Shown here one piece after another: positions 26,885 through 36,088 of a stretch of 55,388 nucleotides of DNA. Source of the stretch: Pseudomonas amygdali. GTDB taxonomy: Bacteria; Pseudomonadota; Gammaproteobacteria; Pseudomonadales; Pseudomonadaceae. The translations under genes were made by a program, and so were the position numbers. Within the stretch, counting starts at the first letter, position 1, and every line of letters starts with the position of its first letter. The notes beneath the pieces are model-generated. The model was not told the DNA's origin. It saw only the letters and a program-made list of their open reading frames with translations, and did not search any database. Location: assembly GCF_002699855.1 (NCBI RefSeq), contig NZ_LKBW01000157.1, positions 1 through 55,388 of the forward strand, given 5' to 3'.

Positions 26885-29377
26885 GTGCCTGACGACCTTC
26901 CTTCTGCGCTTCCTCATGACCTGGATGTCGATCTCATGCCGCCTCGGCAACTGCCGTTTTTCAGGCGTCTGTTATCGCGCCTGATCGGCCGCGGCCTTAC
27001 AGCGTTAGGCTCGCAGCACACGCCGTCGTGGTTCCAGGGCCATGCCGACGGCTATCTGAACGGGCACATAGAGGGCGTGCGCGAGGGTTATGCCGACGGC
27101 TACCTGGATGGTGAGGAAGCAGCGCGTCAGGTGCTGGTCATCAACGATACCCGGCCTGTCCGACATCGCGGCCCCAGAGTTGACGACCATCTGTTCGACG
27201 ACTGGCGGCTGGCGCTCACGCCTGAACTGAAAAAGCGTATCAAGGCCGATGTCGCCGAAAAGCTCCCTGCGCATGCTCAGCCCAGCACGGCGCAGTGGAA
27301 GATGATTTTCAGCGATACGCCATCTACCTACGTCATTGCCGGGGCGGGCGCAGGCAAATCCACATCGCTGGTGCTGCGCATTCTGCTGTTGCATCACTAC
27401 CTGGGCTTTGAACTGAATGCGATGACAGTCGTGACCTTCACCCGTGAGTCGCGCAAGGACTTCATCGGCAAGCTGATCGAGGTGATGGCCTTGTGGGGGC
27501 ATGTGACGGGGCAGAAACAGGCTCGTGACCTGGTTCGCACCTTTCACTCGCGTATTCTGCCGCTGGTGCGCAGCCTGCCGGGTTTTGAGCAGCTCAGGGC
27601 GTTCGAGAACCTGAGCAGCCAGTCATCCGGCCTGGAAGAGGCGGACAGCAATCCTTTCGACCTGCGGATCAACGATGCGCAGCGTCAGCAACTCAATCTC
27701 TGCTACCGCGATCTGTACGCCGGCAACGAGCGTTTCCGCGAAGTCATGGCGCCGCTGTATCGCCATGCCTTGCAGCTCAAGGAACTGGATCGCGACCATC
27801 CTGACGTGCAGAAGCGTGTCGCGGTGACCGAGCTATCCTCGAAACGGGATGAAGAGTGGTGTGACACCGTCGAGGACTTGTGGATTCGCGCAGGAGCATG
27901 GCCTATAAAGGGCATTGAGCCTATGCGCCAAGCTGTTGAAATAAATGGATTTTCCTTTTGTTTTCACGGCTATATCGCTGAGCTTGATGCCTGGGTTGTG
28001 CTGGGCCTGGACGCCAGTGAAGACCAGCAACTCAAGCGGCCGGGTGCCAAATTGCCAGTGTGGGCCGAGGGGGTCATAAAGCGCACTCTGTTTCAAGATT
28101 TCTGCAGTAAGCCTTTGATCTGGCTGGATAACTATCAGTCTGCCAGCAAGCTATTGCAGTCATTGGCGGGCGACGCGGTTGCCGGGCCCGGATTCGACTA
28201 TCGGGTCAAGGGTGAACTCGGTGCTGCGCCGCTATTGGACTGTTTTGTCACCGCCGCCAGCTTCATCGAGAACCTCGGGCTGGATGTACCCAATGCCGTG
28301 TCCGAGATGAGCTTTGCCAGCGACGACCCGGATCGTTTCTTCTTCGAAGCGCTGAGTCTGTTCTGGAAAGCTTTCGAAACGCACCTGCTGGCTCAGTCGC
28401 CTCCGATCATGACCTATAATCGGATGTTTGCGTTGTTCGGTGAAACATCGCCGGAAAACCTCAAACACGTCAGTGACCAGATGCTCAGACCGCTGTCGCA
28501 TTTGATGATCGACGAGTTCCAGGATGTGTCGCCGCAGATCGTCTCATGGATACGCGCCAGCCTGCGCGAAATCCGGCGTCGTGGTCCTGCTCTGCATACA
28601 GGCCGGATCGCTCAGCATTCATCACTGCTGTGTGTCGGCGATGACTGGCAATCGATCTACGGCTGGCGCGGCAGCTCACCCAAGTATTTCATGGAGTTCG
28701 CCAGGGAGTTTTCGTCACCGGCGACCACCAGAGTCATGCTCAGTGACAACTTCCGCAGCCATCAGCACATTATCGATGCCGCAGAGCATATTGTCCGGGC
28801 AGCTCCGGCGATTGCGGGCAAGAAGGCTCGTGCCAGCGGCATGCCGCAAGAGTTGCTGCCGGTCACGGTGCTGGATCGTGACGAAGACGAACTGGCCGAG
28901 CGTGTAGCCGAGCACTACAACGACGGTGACTCGATTCTGCTGCTGTACCGCAAAGGCAGCGAGAAAAGCCGGTTCTCGGAGCGTTTGCAGGCATTGATCG
29001 ATGCTGACGCGGCGATGGGCGCGCAAGGTCGTCGCATCAGGACGTTGACGTACCACAGTTCCAAAGGCTTGCAGGCGGATGCCGTGTTTTTGTTGGGCGA
29101 CTGCCAGCATCTGACTGTCTCGCCTTACAAGAATCAGGTTTACCGTTTGGCAGGGCTGGGTGATGCGAGCGATCTTCAGCCCTTTGATACAGCGCAGAAG
29201 GATGAAGTCTTGCGCCTGGCTTATGTCGCCATTACTCGTGCGGCGCGGCATTGCTATTGGTATATCGATCAAGGCACCGGCGGCGGGGAAAGTGCCCAGA
29301 TGCCTAAAGCTTCAGACAGAATTGCCCAGGACAAGCCTTTCTTCGAAGACTTGCGCGGTAAAGTCCGAACAGGCTGA
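26885..29377 (+). CDS. UvrD/Rep-like superfamily 1 DNA helicase with repeat-bearing N-terminus
   Basis: This 830-residue helicase has Walker A IAGAGAGKST (K158), motif Ia TVVTFTRESR, Walker B LMIDEFQDVS (D543, E544), motif III VGDDWQSIYGWRGS, motif V LTYHSSKGLQADAV and motif VI LRLAYVAITRAAR. The gap of nearly 400 residues between motifs Ia and II is filled by an inserted 1B-type domain. The first 90 residues precede the helicase core and contain GHADGYLNG, GVREGYADGYLDG units. The substrate is unknown; DNA repair or fork processing is plausible. GTG 26885 follows CCGGAGT. It is convergent with the DUF1652 gene. Confidence 0.88.
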   Translation: MPDDLPSALPHDLDVDLMPPRQLPFFRRLLSRLIGRGLTALGSQHTPSWFQGHADGYLNGHIEGVREGYADGYLDGEEAARQVLVINDTRPVRHRGPRVDDHLFDDWRLALTPELKKRIKADVAEKLPAHAQPSTAQWKMIFSDTPSTYVIAGAGAGKSTSLVLRILLLHHYLGFELNAMTVVTFTRESRKDFIGKLIEVMALWGHVTGQKQARDLVRTFHSRILPLVRSLPGFEQLRAFENLSSQSSGLEEADSNPFDLRINDAQRQQLNLCYRDLYAGNERFREVMAPLYRHALQLKELDRDHPDVQKRVAVTELSSKRDEEWCDTVEDLWIRAGAWPIKGIEPMRQAVEINGFSFCFHGYIAELDAWVVLGLDASEDQQLKRPGAKLPVWAEGVIKRTLFQDFCSKPLIWLDNYQSASKLLQSLAGDAVAGPGFDYRVKGELGAAPLLDCFVTAASFIENLGLDVPNAVSEMSFASDDPDRFFFEALSLFWKAFETHLLAQSPPIMTYNRMFALFGETSPENLKHVSDQMLRPLSHLMIDEFQDVSPQIVSWIRASLREIRRRGPALHTGRIAQHSSLLCVGDDWQSIYGWRGSSPKYFMEFAREFSSPATTRVMLSDNFRSHQHIIDAAEHIVRAAPAIAGKKARASGMPQELLPVTVLDRDEDELAERVAEHYNDGDSILLLYRKGSEKSRFSERLQALIDADAAMGAQGRRIRTLTYHSSKGLQADAVFLLGDCQHLTVSPYKNQVYRLAGLGDASDLQPFDTAQKDEVLRLAYVAITRAARHCYWYIDQGTGGGESAQMPKASDRIAQDKPFFEDLRGKVRTG

Positions 29378-29387
29378 GGCTGTCATC

Positions 29388-29654
29388 TCAGGAAAAACCG
29401 GCGACCTGTTGCTGCGTATGAGTGCCGAACAATTCCAGCTCATCCTCGATGGCTTCGATGATGCGCTCTACATCTGCGGCATTCATCACCGTGGAACACG
29501 GCAGGTCGGCGATGGCGACGACTGTCTCACCGCTGGCGCGGTCGAAAAGTCGTGCAATCATGCTACCGGGAGCATCCATCGAGGCTTCAAAGCCTACCGG
29601 ATGGAAGTGCCAGCGCATCAGCTGGCACGCATTGGGGAATGTGACTTTGTTCAT
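29388..29654 (-). CDS. DUF1652 family protein
   Basis: This 88-residue protein matches the Pseudomonas DUF1652 family: FPNACQLMRWHFHPVGFEAS, then SMIARLFDRASGETVVAIAD and an acidic C-terminal helix ERIIEAIEDELELF. Function is unknown. It has no signal or membrane segment. It ends 10 nt from the helicase stop on the other strand. Confidence 0.85.
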   Translation of the reverse strand: MNKVTFPNACQLMRWHFHPVGFEASMDAPGSMIARLFDRASGETVVAIADLPCSTVMNAADVERIIEAIEDELELFGTHTQQQVAGFS

Positions 29655-30042
29655 GACAATGGCCCACCTTAATCAATCGAGCATTTCCCTTGCTCCAATG
29701 GGTAGGCAGACAGCCAGAATTCGTCCGGTAAAGCATGATGACGAGAAGATAATCAGCGCAGCGGACTATCGGTCGGTCGGGTTGCTTTCCAGCAGGATCG
29801 CTGAGCGGTCTGACGAGTACTGAAAATAGCATTTGCCAGCACCGTTCTGGAAAAATTTTTTATGACGCAGCACAAAAAAATCAATTATATGGCTGTCATC
29901 ATCGCAAGGTATCAATGGGCACGTTCCATGCATTTGTCATTCACCCCGGAGAAGGCCCCGTAGTGAACTGAATTTGCTTGACGAAGGTGGTTTTCATGCC
30001 CGGTCTGGGGCAAGCTATCGTTATTGACCCGAGGAGCTGAAA
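29655..30042. other. Intergenic region upstream of the PotF-like gene
   Basis: No gene is supported. The stretch holds the start of the divergent DUF1652 gene, an A/T-rich segment (29850-29900) and a sigma-54-like element at 29917-29932. AGGAG lies at 30032-30036 before the potF-like ATG. Confidence 0.5.
29917..29932 (+). promoter_or_regulatory. Sigma-54-like promoter of the PotF-like gene
   Basis: GGGCACGTTCCATGCA has GG-N10-GC spacing and matches TGGCACRNNNNTTGCW except at the first base and one T. The start site would be near 29943, leaving a leader of about 100 nt before ATG 30043. Confidence 0.45.
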
Positions 30043-31122
30043 ATGCTGAGAAAATCCCTTGCTGCACTGATGTTGCTGGCCTCGACCAGCCATGCGGCGG
30101 AGACGGTCAATATCTACAACTGGACGGATTATATCGCCCCGGACACTCTAAAAAATTTTGAAGCGGCCACCGGTTTCAAGACCTCTTACGAGACTTTCGA
30201 AACCAACGAGACGCTGAACACAAAGCTGATTGCTGGCCATTCCGGGTACGACCTGGTCTTTCCGTCCATTCATTTCATGGGTCGACAGATTGAAAACGGC
30301 TTGCTCAAGACCCTCGACAAACGGCAGCTCCCCAACTGGAAAAACCTCAACCCGGTTCTGCTCAAGGCACTGGAGGGCAGTGATCCGGGCAACCAGCATG
30401 GGTTTCCCTACCTGTGGGGCAGCACCGGAATCGGCTATGACATGGCGAAGGTCAAGGCCATTCTTGGCAAGGACACACCGCTTGACTCATGGGATCTGGT
30501 GCTCAAGCCGGAAAACATGAAAAAGCTCGCCCAGTGTGGTGTCGCTTTTCTGGACAGCGCACCGGCGCTGATCCCTATCGCTCTGAACTACCTCGGCCTG
30601 CCACCGCACAGCGAGGTGCCGGACGACTACAAAAAGGCCAAGGCGCTGCTGGATGAGGTACGGCCGTATGTGCGCAATTTCAGTTCAGCCGACTATATTG
30701 GCGACCTCGCTACGGGCAAGATCTGTGTGGCAGTAGGCTACTCAGGGGATTTTTCCCTGGCGCAGGAGCAGGCCCAAAAAGCGGGCAATAACATCACAAT
30801 CAGCTATGTGGTTCCAAAGGAGGGCGCGCCAATGTGGTTTGACATGATCGCCATCCCGGCTGATGCCCCTGATCTCAAAGGTGCCTACGCGTTCATGAAC
30901 TACCTGCTGCGCCCGGAAGTGATCGCCAACATTACCAATACGGTGCATTACGCCAACGGTAACGAAAAGGCCGACGCCCTGAACAATCCCGGCCTGTGGA
31001 CGGATACCACTGTCTATCCAGACGCCGACATGCTGAGCCGCTTGTTCGTGATGTCTCAGGTCCCGGTTAATATCGAGGTGTTGCGCCAGGGACTCTGGAA
31101 AGAGTTCAAGGCCGACAAGTAA
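30043..31122 (+). CDS. Polyamine-type (PotF/SpuD-like) periplasmic binding protein
   Basis: This 359-residue protein has a signal peptide ending in TSHAAE and the PotF/SpuD signature VNIYNWTDYIAPDTLKNFE, then GYDLVFPSIHFMGRQI, WGSTGIGYD and a C-terminal LWKEFKADK. It should bind putrescine, spermidine or a related polyamine in the periplasm. No permease or ATPase gene of the Pot type is adjacent, so it must share a transporter encoded elsewhere. AGGAG precedes the ATG. A sigma-54-like promoter lies upstream. Confidence 0.88.
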   Translation: MLRKSLAALMLLASTSHAAETVNIYNWTDYIAPDTLKNFEAATGFKTSYETFETNETLNTKLIAGHSGYDLVFPSIHFMGRQIENGLLKTLDKRQLPNWKNLNPVLLKALEGSDPGNQHGFPYLWGSTGIGYDMAKVKAILGKDTPLDSWDLVLKPENMKKLAQCGVAFLDSAPALIPIALNYLGLPPHSEVPDDYKKAKALLDEVRPYVRNFSSADYIGDLATGKICVAVGYSGDFSLAQEQAQKAGNNITISYVVPKEGAPMWFDMIAIPADAPDLKGAYAFMNYLLRPEVIANITNTVHYANGNEKADALNNPGLWTDTTVYPDADMLSRLFVMSQVPVNIEVLRQGLWKEFKADK

Positions 31123-31141
31123 GGCTGCGAGGCGACCGACG

Positions 31142-31855
31142 TCAAATGATATGCGCCTGATGCAGCTCGGTCAGTGCCTGAGCTTTCAGTCGAGCCAGTA
31201 ACGGATCGCGGCGATCCCTTGGTGCTTGCAGCCCGACCGGCAGTTGCTGGGTGATCGTGCCGGGGCGGCTGCCCATCACTAATACCCGGTCGCTCAGGTA
31301 CAACGCCTCGTCGACATCGTGAGTCACCAGCAACAGGGTGATAGCGTGACGCTCGGCCAATTGCAGCAGCAGGTCCTGAAGCTTCATTCGGGTAAACGCG
31401 TCCACTGCGCTGAAAGGCTCATCCAGCAGCAGTACCGTAGGGTGCGAGTACAGGCCGCGAGCAATGGCCACGCGTTGCGCCATGCCTCCGGACAATGCTT
31501 TTGGCAAGGCATCGGCGAAACCGGACAGGCCCACTTCTTCGATCAATTGACCGACCCATCTGCGGTCGTAGCCGGCATCGTCACTGAAGCCGATATTCTG
31601 TTCGACGGTCAGCCAGGGCATCAGGCGCGGTTCCTGAAACACAAACGCGACTTCTCCCTCAATGTTGTCCACCGAGCCACGAAAGTCCTGCTCCAGCCCG
31701 GCGACAATTCTGAGCAGCGTGCTTTTACCGCAACCGCTTGGCCCCAGCAGGCTGACGATCTCACCTGACTGTAATGACAGATCGATACCCTGCAGTACGG
31801 TATTGCCAGCGAATGCCTTGCGGTCTACGCGTATGTTCATCAACGATTCCGGCAT
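31142..31855 (-). CDS. SsuB-like ABC transporter ATPase
   Basis: This 237-residue ATPase is of the nitrate/sulfonate/taurine importer family. Walker A is LLGPSGCGKSTLLR, the Q-loop is FVFQEPRLMPWLTV, the signature is ALSGGMAQRVAIA, Walker B is VLLLDEPFSAVD and the H-loop is LVTHDVDEAL. The QEPRLMPW motif is characteristic of SsuB/TauB proteins. It is the last gene of an operon with a permease (adjacent with no gap) and a binding protein. No monooxygenase gene (ssuD or tauD type) is linked here. Confidence 0.9.
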   Translation of the reverse strand: MPESLMNIRVDRKAFAGNTVLQGIDLSLQSGEIVSLLGPSGCGKSTLLRIVAGLEQDFRGSVDNIEGEVAFVFQEPRLMPWLTVEQNIGFSDDAGYDRRWVGQLIEEVGLSGFADALPKALSGGMAQRVAIARGLYSHPTVLLLDEPFSAVDAFTRMKLQDLLLQLAERHAITLLLVTHDVDEALYLSDRVLVMGSRPGTITQQLPVGLQAPRDRRDPLLARLKAQALTELHQAHII

Positions 31856-32707
31856 TTATCGACCCTCGCGGCTTTGACCGGTGAATGTGTCCCGCCAGGC
31901 CAGAAAGCGTTTTTCCAGGCCTGCCAACAGGCCGTCGCTCAACTTGCCCAGTGTCGCCAGAACGATGATGGCCGCCAGCACGATGTCCGGGCGCGAGGTT
32001 TCGCGTCCGTCACTGAGCAGGTAGCCCAGGCCTTTGGTGGCCGCGATCAGCTCGGCGGCTACCAGAAACATCCATGACAGGCTCATGCCGCTGCGCAAAC
32101 CGGTGAACAGGCCGGGCAGGGCGGCGGGCAGAAGAATACGCCGGGTCAGGCGATATCGGCTGAAGCCATACATCTGGCCGACTTCCACCAGCTTTCGGTC
32201 AATGCCCCGAATCGCGGCCACGCCGTTGAGGTAGACCGGAAAAAACGCACCGATGGAGATCAGCACAATCTTGGATGTTTCGCCAATGCCCAGCCACAGC
32301 AGTAGAAGCGGCACCCAGGCCAGGCTGGGGATGGAACGAAGCCCGGCGAACGTCGGCTCCAGATACGCCTCCGCCTCACGACTGAGCCCCACCCACGCAG
32401 CAAATACCAAGGCCAGGCTTGCGCCGATCACAAAGCCGCTGAGCACACGCAACAGACTGGCACTTATGTGTTTCCACAACGCACCATCGGCCAGATCACT
32501 TAATGTCAGCACGATCTCGCTGGGGGCTGGCATCTGGTATGAGGGCAGCCAGCCGATGCGCACGATAATTTCCAGCAAAACAATGATTGCAGCGGGGACT
32601 ACCAGGCCTTTGAGCGGCGTTTTGTAGCGCTGCCAAAACGTGCGCTGCGCCCTGTCAGGCAAGGCCGCCTGCGCACAGGCAGGCAGGGACTTGTCTGGGC
32701 TGGTCAT
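31856..32707 (-). CDS. SsuC-like ABC transporter permease
   Basis: This 283-residue inner-membrane protein has several hydrophobic segments, an N-terminal cytosolic stretch and the coupling loop GQMYGFSRYRLTRRILLPAA. The block SLAWVPLLLLWLGIGETSKI is typical of SsuC/TauC permeases. Its start overlaps the binding-protein stop by ATGA, and its stop directly abuts the ATPase start, so the three genes are one unit. Confidence 0.9.
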   Translation of the reverse strand: MTSPDKSLPACAQAALPDRAQRTFWQRYKTPLKGLVVPAAIIVLLEIIVRIGWLPSYQMPAPSEIVLTLSDLADGALWKHISASLLRVLSGFVIGASLALVFAAWVGLSREAEAYLEPTFAGLRSIPSLAWVPLLLLWLGIGETSKIVLISIGAFFPVYLNGVAAIRGIDRKLVEVGQMYGFSRYRLTRRILLPAALPGLFTGLRSGMSLSWMFLVAAELIAATKGLGYLLSDGRETSRPDIVLAAIIVLATLGKLSDGLLAGLEKRFLAWRDTFTGQSREGR

Positions 32708-33714
32708 GGCGTTGCGATCACGGCTTTGGAAAACTCTGGCGTGATCAACTGATCGATCACTTGTTCGACGTTTACGCCTTTGCGCACCAGGTCCTCGGAC
32801 ACCAGAATCGGCGCCGCGGCCTTGGACGCTTCCATGTCTTTCGCGCTCAGTTGCGGGTTGCTCAGGTCTGTGCGGGTCAATTGCAGCCTGGCGACTTCCA
32901 GCGGCAAACCTGACTCGGTCGCCAGCAGCCTGGCCAGCTCATCAGGATTTTTTACTGCCCATTCCCGAGCCCGCTCATAAGCGCTCAATACTGTTCTGAT
33001 CGCCTGTGGATGCTCCTTGGCGTAGGTTTCCGTGACGCTCAGTACGCCATAGCTGTTGAAGTCCTTGTTGCGGTAAAGCAGGCGCGAGCCGGACTGTATT
33101 TCACTGGCCGCCATGTGCGGGTCAAGCCCTGCCCAGGCATCTACGTCGCCTTTTTCGAGGGCGGTGCGTCCATCGGGATGCTGCAGGTGCAGCAACTCGA
33201 CATCATCCTTTTTCAGCCCGGCCTTCTGCAGCGCGCGCAAGGTGAACAGATAAGGGTCGGTGCCTTTGGTGGCGGCGATTTTCTTGCCTTTGAGTTCGGC
33301 AACCGATTGCAGGGGAGAATCCTTGCGCACCACCAGAGCCGTCCATTCTGCCCGGCTGTAGACATACACCGATTTGATCGGGCTGCCGTTGGCCCGGGCC
33401 AGCACCGCAGACAGGCTGGCCGACGAAGCAAAGTCGACGCTGCCACTGTTCAGGTATTCCAGCGAGCGGTTGCTGCCCTGGCTCAACACCCAGGTGACTT
33501 TCGCCTCCGGCAGGGCTTTCTCCAGCCAGCCAAAATGCTTGAGCGCCAGGCTGACCGGCGAATAATAGGCGTAATCCAGGCGGACTTCGGCAGGCGCGGT
33601 TTCAGCGGCCTGTGCTACTCCCTGCAGGCTAATCGCCAATGTGCAGGTCGTTACCATCCAGCGAATCAGGGCTCGCGGCGTTTGCAACCAAAAAGAAATA
33701 GGGGGTTGTGGCAT
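32704..33714 (-). CDS. SsuA-like aliphatic sulfonate binding protein
   Basis: This periplasmic binding protein (336 residues from ATG 33714) is of the sulfonate/nitrate/taurine family: RLDYAYYSPVSLALKHFGWL, WVLSQGSNRSLEYLNSGSVD, ASLSAVLARANGSPIKSVYV, KGKKIAATKGTDPYLF and GDVDAWAGLDPHMA. A signal peptide ending VAQAAE is clear, but the start is not: ATGs at 33762, 33714 and 33657 are all in frame and none has a strong ribosome binding site. A sigma-54-like promoter lies at 33811-33826. Sulfonates are the most likely ligands. Confidence 0.85.
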   Translation of the reverse strand: MPQPPISFWLQTPRALIRWMVTTCTLAISLQGVAQAAETAPAEVRLDYAYYSPVSLALKHFGWLEKALPEAKVTWVLSQGSNRSLEYLNSGSVDFASSASLSAVLARANGSPIKSVYVYSRAEWTALVVRKDSPLQSVAELKGKKIAATKGTDPYLFTLRALQKAGLKKDDVELLHLQHPDGRTALEKGDVDAWAGLDPHMAASEIQSGSRLLYRNKDFNSYGVLSVTETYAKEHPQAIRTVLSAYERAREWAVKNPDELARLLATESGLPLEVARLQLTRTDLSNPQLSAKDMEASKAAAPILVSEDLVRKGVNVEQVIDQLITPEFSKAVIATP

Positions 33715-33810
33715 AGTGAGCGTCCAGATCGGGGAGGCAAGGGCTGCAAGACTGGTTTGCATATTTCAAAAACAGCAGTCCAGAGAGCATGAAATTCACA
33801 AATGGAATAT

Positions 33811-33826
33811 TGCATGCTCTGTGCCA
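33811..33826 (-). promoter_or_regulatory. Sigma-54-like promoter of the ssuABC-like operon
   Basis: Read on the minus strand, TGGCACAGAGCATGCA fits TGGCACRNNNNTTGCW at all but one defined position, with GG-N10-GC spacing. The start site would be near 33800, upstream of all three possible ssuA-like ATGs. It overlaps an inverted repeat AGAGCATG/CATGCTCT (33784-33820). Confidence 0.55.
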
Positions 33827-34214
33827 AGGGTCCGGGTGCTTGAGCAGCAAGGTATCAGGGCAATTTTCCAGTGTGAGTGATGTTGATCTGGCAGCAAGGT
33901 GTTGAACTGTTGTTGCCTGGTAAACAGTAAGGCTCACGGCCTGTTTTTCGACGATTTTCTGACAGTTTTCTGCTTTTCGGGTGATTTTTTTCTCCAGGTT
34001 TGCAACAGAATCGTTTTTTGACACTCCTAATCGTCCACATTCTTAATTTCGAAACATGTGAGCACTAAGATTCGCGCGTGATCCATGAGTGTGCGCCCAC
34101 TGCGCCCTTGTTTGACTGATCCGCAGAAATTCTTGGGGCGAGCTGCATAAGCCTGCGTATTCGCACCAGCCAGATGGCTGATCCCTTTCAAATGCGCACC
34201 GGACTCAGAAAATA
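33827..34214. other. AT-rich intergenic region between the ssu-like operon and the histidine phosphatase gene
   Basis: This is the divergent region between two oppositely oriented genes. Its middle (33930-34050) is T-rich with several T runs. I see no gene, strong hairpin or clear -35/-10 pair. The phosphatase ATG at 34215 has only a weak ribosome binding site. Confidence 0.45.
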
Positions 34215-34901
34215 ATGAATATGCCGAAAATGCCTTCGATCACCCGACTCCAGCGCCGCATCGCATGGTGCTTCTTCCCCTCCTTGCTGGTGGCTTCTGC
34301 CCTGGCCCTGTTCACCATGGGCAAGGGGGTTCATGCCGAGCCCAAGAACGGCACGCAGACACTGGTATTTCTTCGTCATGCCGAAAAACCGGCCATGGGG
34401 CTGGGGCAACTGAACTGCCAAGGGCTCAACCGGGCCATCGAACTGTCGGAGGTCTTGCCCAGGGAATTCGGCAAAGCTGACTTTATCTTCGCCGCCAACC
34501 CCAGCCGACACGTGGAAGAGGGTGAGGGCGACCTGTCCTACAACTACGTGCGTCCGCTGATGACGGTAGGGCCCAGCGCAATCAAACTGGGTCTGCCCGT
34601 CAACCTCGACTTTGGTGCCAACGACACCGCAGACCTGGCCGATGAGCTGATGCGGGACAAGTACCACAACGCAGTTATCTACACCGCCTGGTCGCATGGC
34701 TACCTGCCGGAGCTGATCAACAAGGTTGCTGAAGAAGCGTCCGGCAAGAGCACTAACCTGCTTGATGACTGGACGAACGATGATTTCGACTCAGTGATTG
34801 TCGTCACCCTGAAATGGGTCGATGGCAAGGCCACGCTCGATTACAAGAATCAAAAACAGGGCCTCAACAATGGCACCGAGACCTGCCCTGAGGCGACCTG
34901 A
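34215..34901 (+). CDS. Exported histidine phosphatase family protein
   Basis: This 228-residue protein has an N-terminal hydrophobic segment (about 17-37) ending GVHAEP, a probable signal peptide. It is followed by the phosphoglycerate-mutase-type motif VFLRHAEKP, with the catalytic His in RHAEKP, and a second conserved His in YTAWSHGYLPEL. It should be a periplasmic or membrane-anchored phosphatase with an unknown substrate. A second in-frame ATG (34221) is an equally possible start. Confidence 0.8.
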   Translation: MNMPKMPSITRLQRRIAWCFFPSLLVASALALFTMGKGVHAEPKNGTQTLVFLRHAEKPAMGLGQLNCQGLNRAIELSEVLPREFGKADFIFAANPSRHVEEGEGDLSYNYVRPLMTVGPSAIKLGLPVNLDFGANDTADLADELMRDKYHNAVIYTAWSHGYLPELINKVAEEASGKSTNLLDDWTNDDFDSVIVVTLKWVDGKATLDYKNQKQGLNNGTETCPEAT

Positions 34902-34920
34902 TCTCGAACCGCAAACGTTT

Positions 34921-35916
34921 TCAGCCGTTGAGCGACTTCATCGACTCCGGGCTGTAACGCTCGCCCGACACGGCCCCTTGCGCCGGGAAGATCGCATCCA
35001 GTTGAGCCAGCTCATCGGTACTCAGTGTCGATGAAGCCGCTGCCACGTTGCTTTCCAGGTACTTGCGCTGTTTGGTGCCCGGGATCGGAATGATGTCGTC
35101 GCCTTGAGCAAGTACCCAGGCCAGCGCCAGTTGCGACGCGCTGACGCCTTTGGCCGCAGCCAGTGCCTTGACCTTTTCTACCAGCGCCAGATTGCGATTG
35201 AAGTTTTCGCCCTGAAAGCGCGGGCTGAAACGACGGTAGTCATCGGCAGCGAAATCGTCCGGGGTGCGCAATGCGCCAGTCAGAAAACCACGGCCCAGCG
35301 GGCTGTAAGCCACGAAAGCAATACCCAGGCGACGGCAAGTGGCGAGCACATTGTCGTGCTCCGGATCGCGTGACCATAACGAATATTCACTTTGCACGGC
35401 CGCCAGCGGATGCACGTTGTGGGCTCTTTCGATGGTCGCTGCGCTGGCTTCGCAGATACCTATATGGCGAACCTTGCCAGCCTTGACCAGCTCGGCCATG
35501 GCACCGATGGTGTCCTCGATGGGCACATTGGGGTCGACACGGTGCTGATAGTAGAGATCAAGATAATCGGTATTCAGCCGTTTCAGGCTGGCATCGATGG
35601 ATTGGTGAATGTACGCAGGGCTGCCATTCACGCCACGCGCATGCGGGTCATCGCCACGCACGATGCCGAACTTGCTGGCCAGGTAAACACCTTCACGCTT
35701 GCCTTCGAGAGCCCGGCCGAGCAACGTCTCGTTGGTGTGCGGGCCATACATGTCAGCGCTATCAAAAAAAGTGACACCCAGTTCCAGCGCGCGGTGCAAG
35801 GTAGCGATGGATTCCTTTTCGTCGATGCCGGTGGTGTAGAAGTCCGACATTCCCATGCAGCCCAGTCCGATGGCAGAAACCTGCGGACCGTGGTGACCCA
35901 GTTGGCGCGTGATCAC
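34921..35916 (-). CDS. Aldo/keto reductase
   Basis: This 331-residue NADPH-dependent oxidoreductase shows the whole AKR catalytic tetrad: D52 and Y57 in [11 protein letters not shown]82 in YLASKFGI and H125 in [10 protein letters not shown]. The N-terminus ([20 protein letters not shown]) and the cofactor region ([17 protein letters not shown]) place it with YajO/auxin-induced-protein-like AKR13-type enzymes. The substrate is unknown. The GTG start at 35916 has AGGAG upstream. It is divergent from the lexA2 operon. Confidence 0.9.
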   Translation of the reverse strand: MITRQLGHHGPQVSAIGLGCMGMSDFYTTGIDEKESIATLHRALELGVTFFDSADMYGPHTNETLLGRALEGKREGVYLASKFGIVRGDDPHARGVNGSPAYIHQSIDASLKRLNTDYLDLYYQHRVDPNVPIEDTIGAMAELVKAGKVRHIGICEASAATIERAHNVHPLAAVQSEYSLWSRDPEHDNVLATCRRLGIAFVAYSPLGRGFLTGALRTPDDFAADDYRRFSPRFQGENFNRNLALVEKVKALAAAKGVSASQLALAWVLAQGDDIIPIPGTKQRKYLESNVAAASSTLSTDELAQLDAIFPAQGAVSGERYSPESMKSLNG

Positions 35917-36088
35917 AATGAACTCTCCTGATCGTTGAAAGAGCCGTCAAGTCTCTACGCTTTGGCTGGCGCAATAAACCGGGAGTTTCTTATTTCACTG
36001 TTGTGAAAATCCGAATAATTGACGTCTACGAAGCGCGAGAGTGTGCGGCGTCAATCCGACAAACCGTACTAGTCACAAAATCACCAGT

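Noticed and set aside
34081..34150. tRNA-like or structured RNA upstream of the histidine phosphatase
   Set aside because: No cloverleaf pairing or CCA-type end can be drawn.
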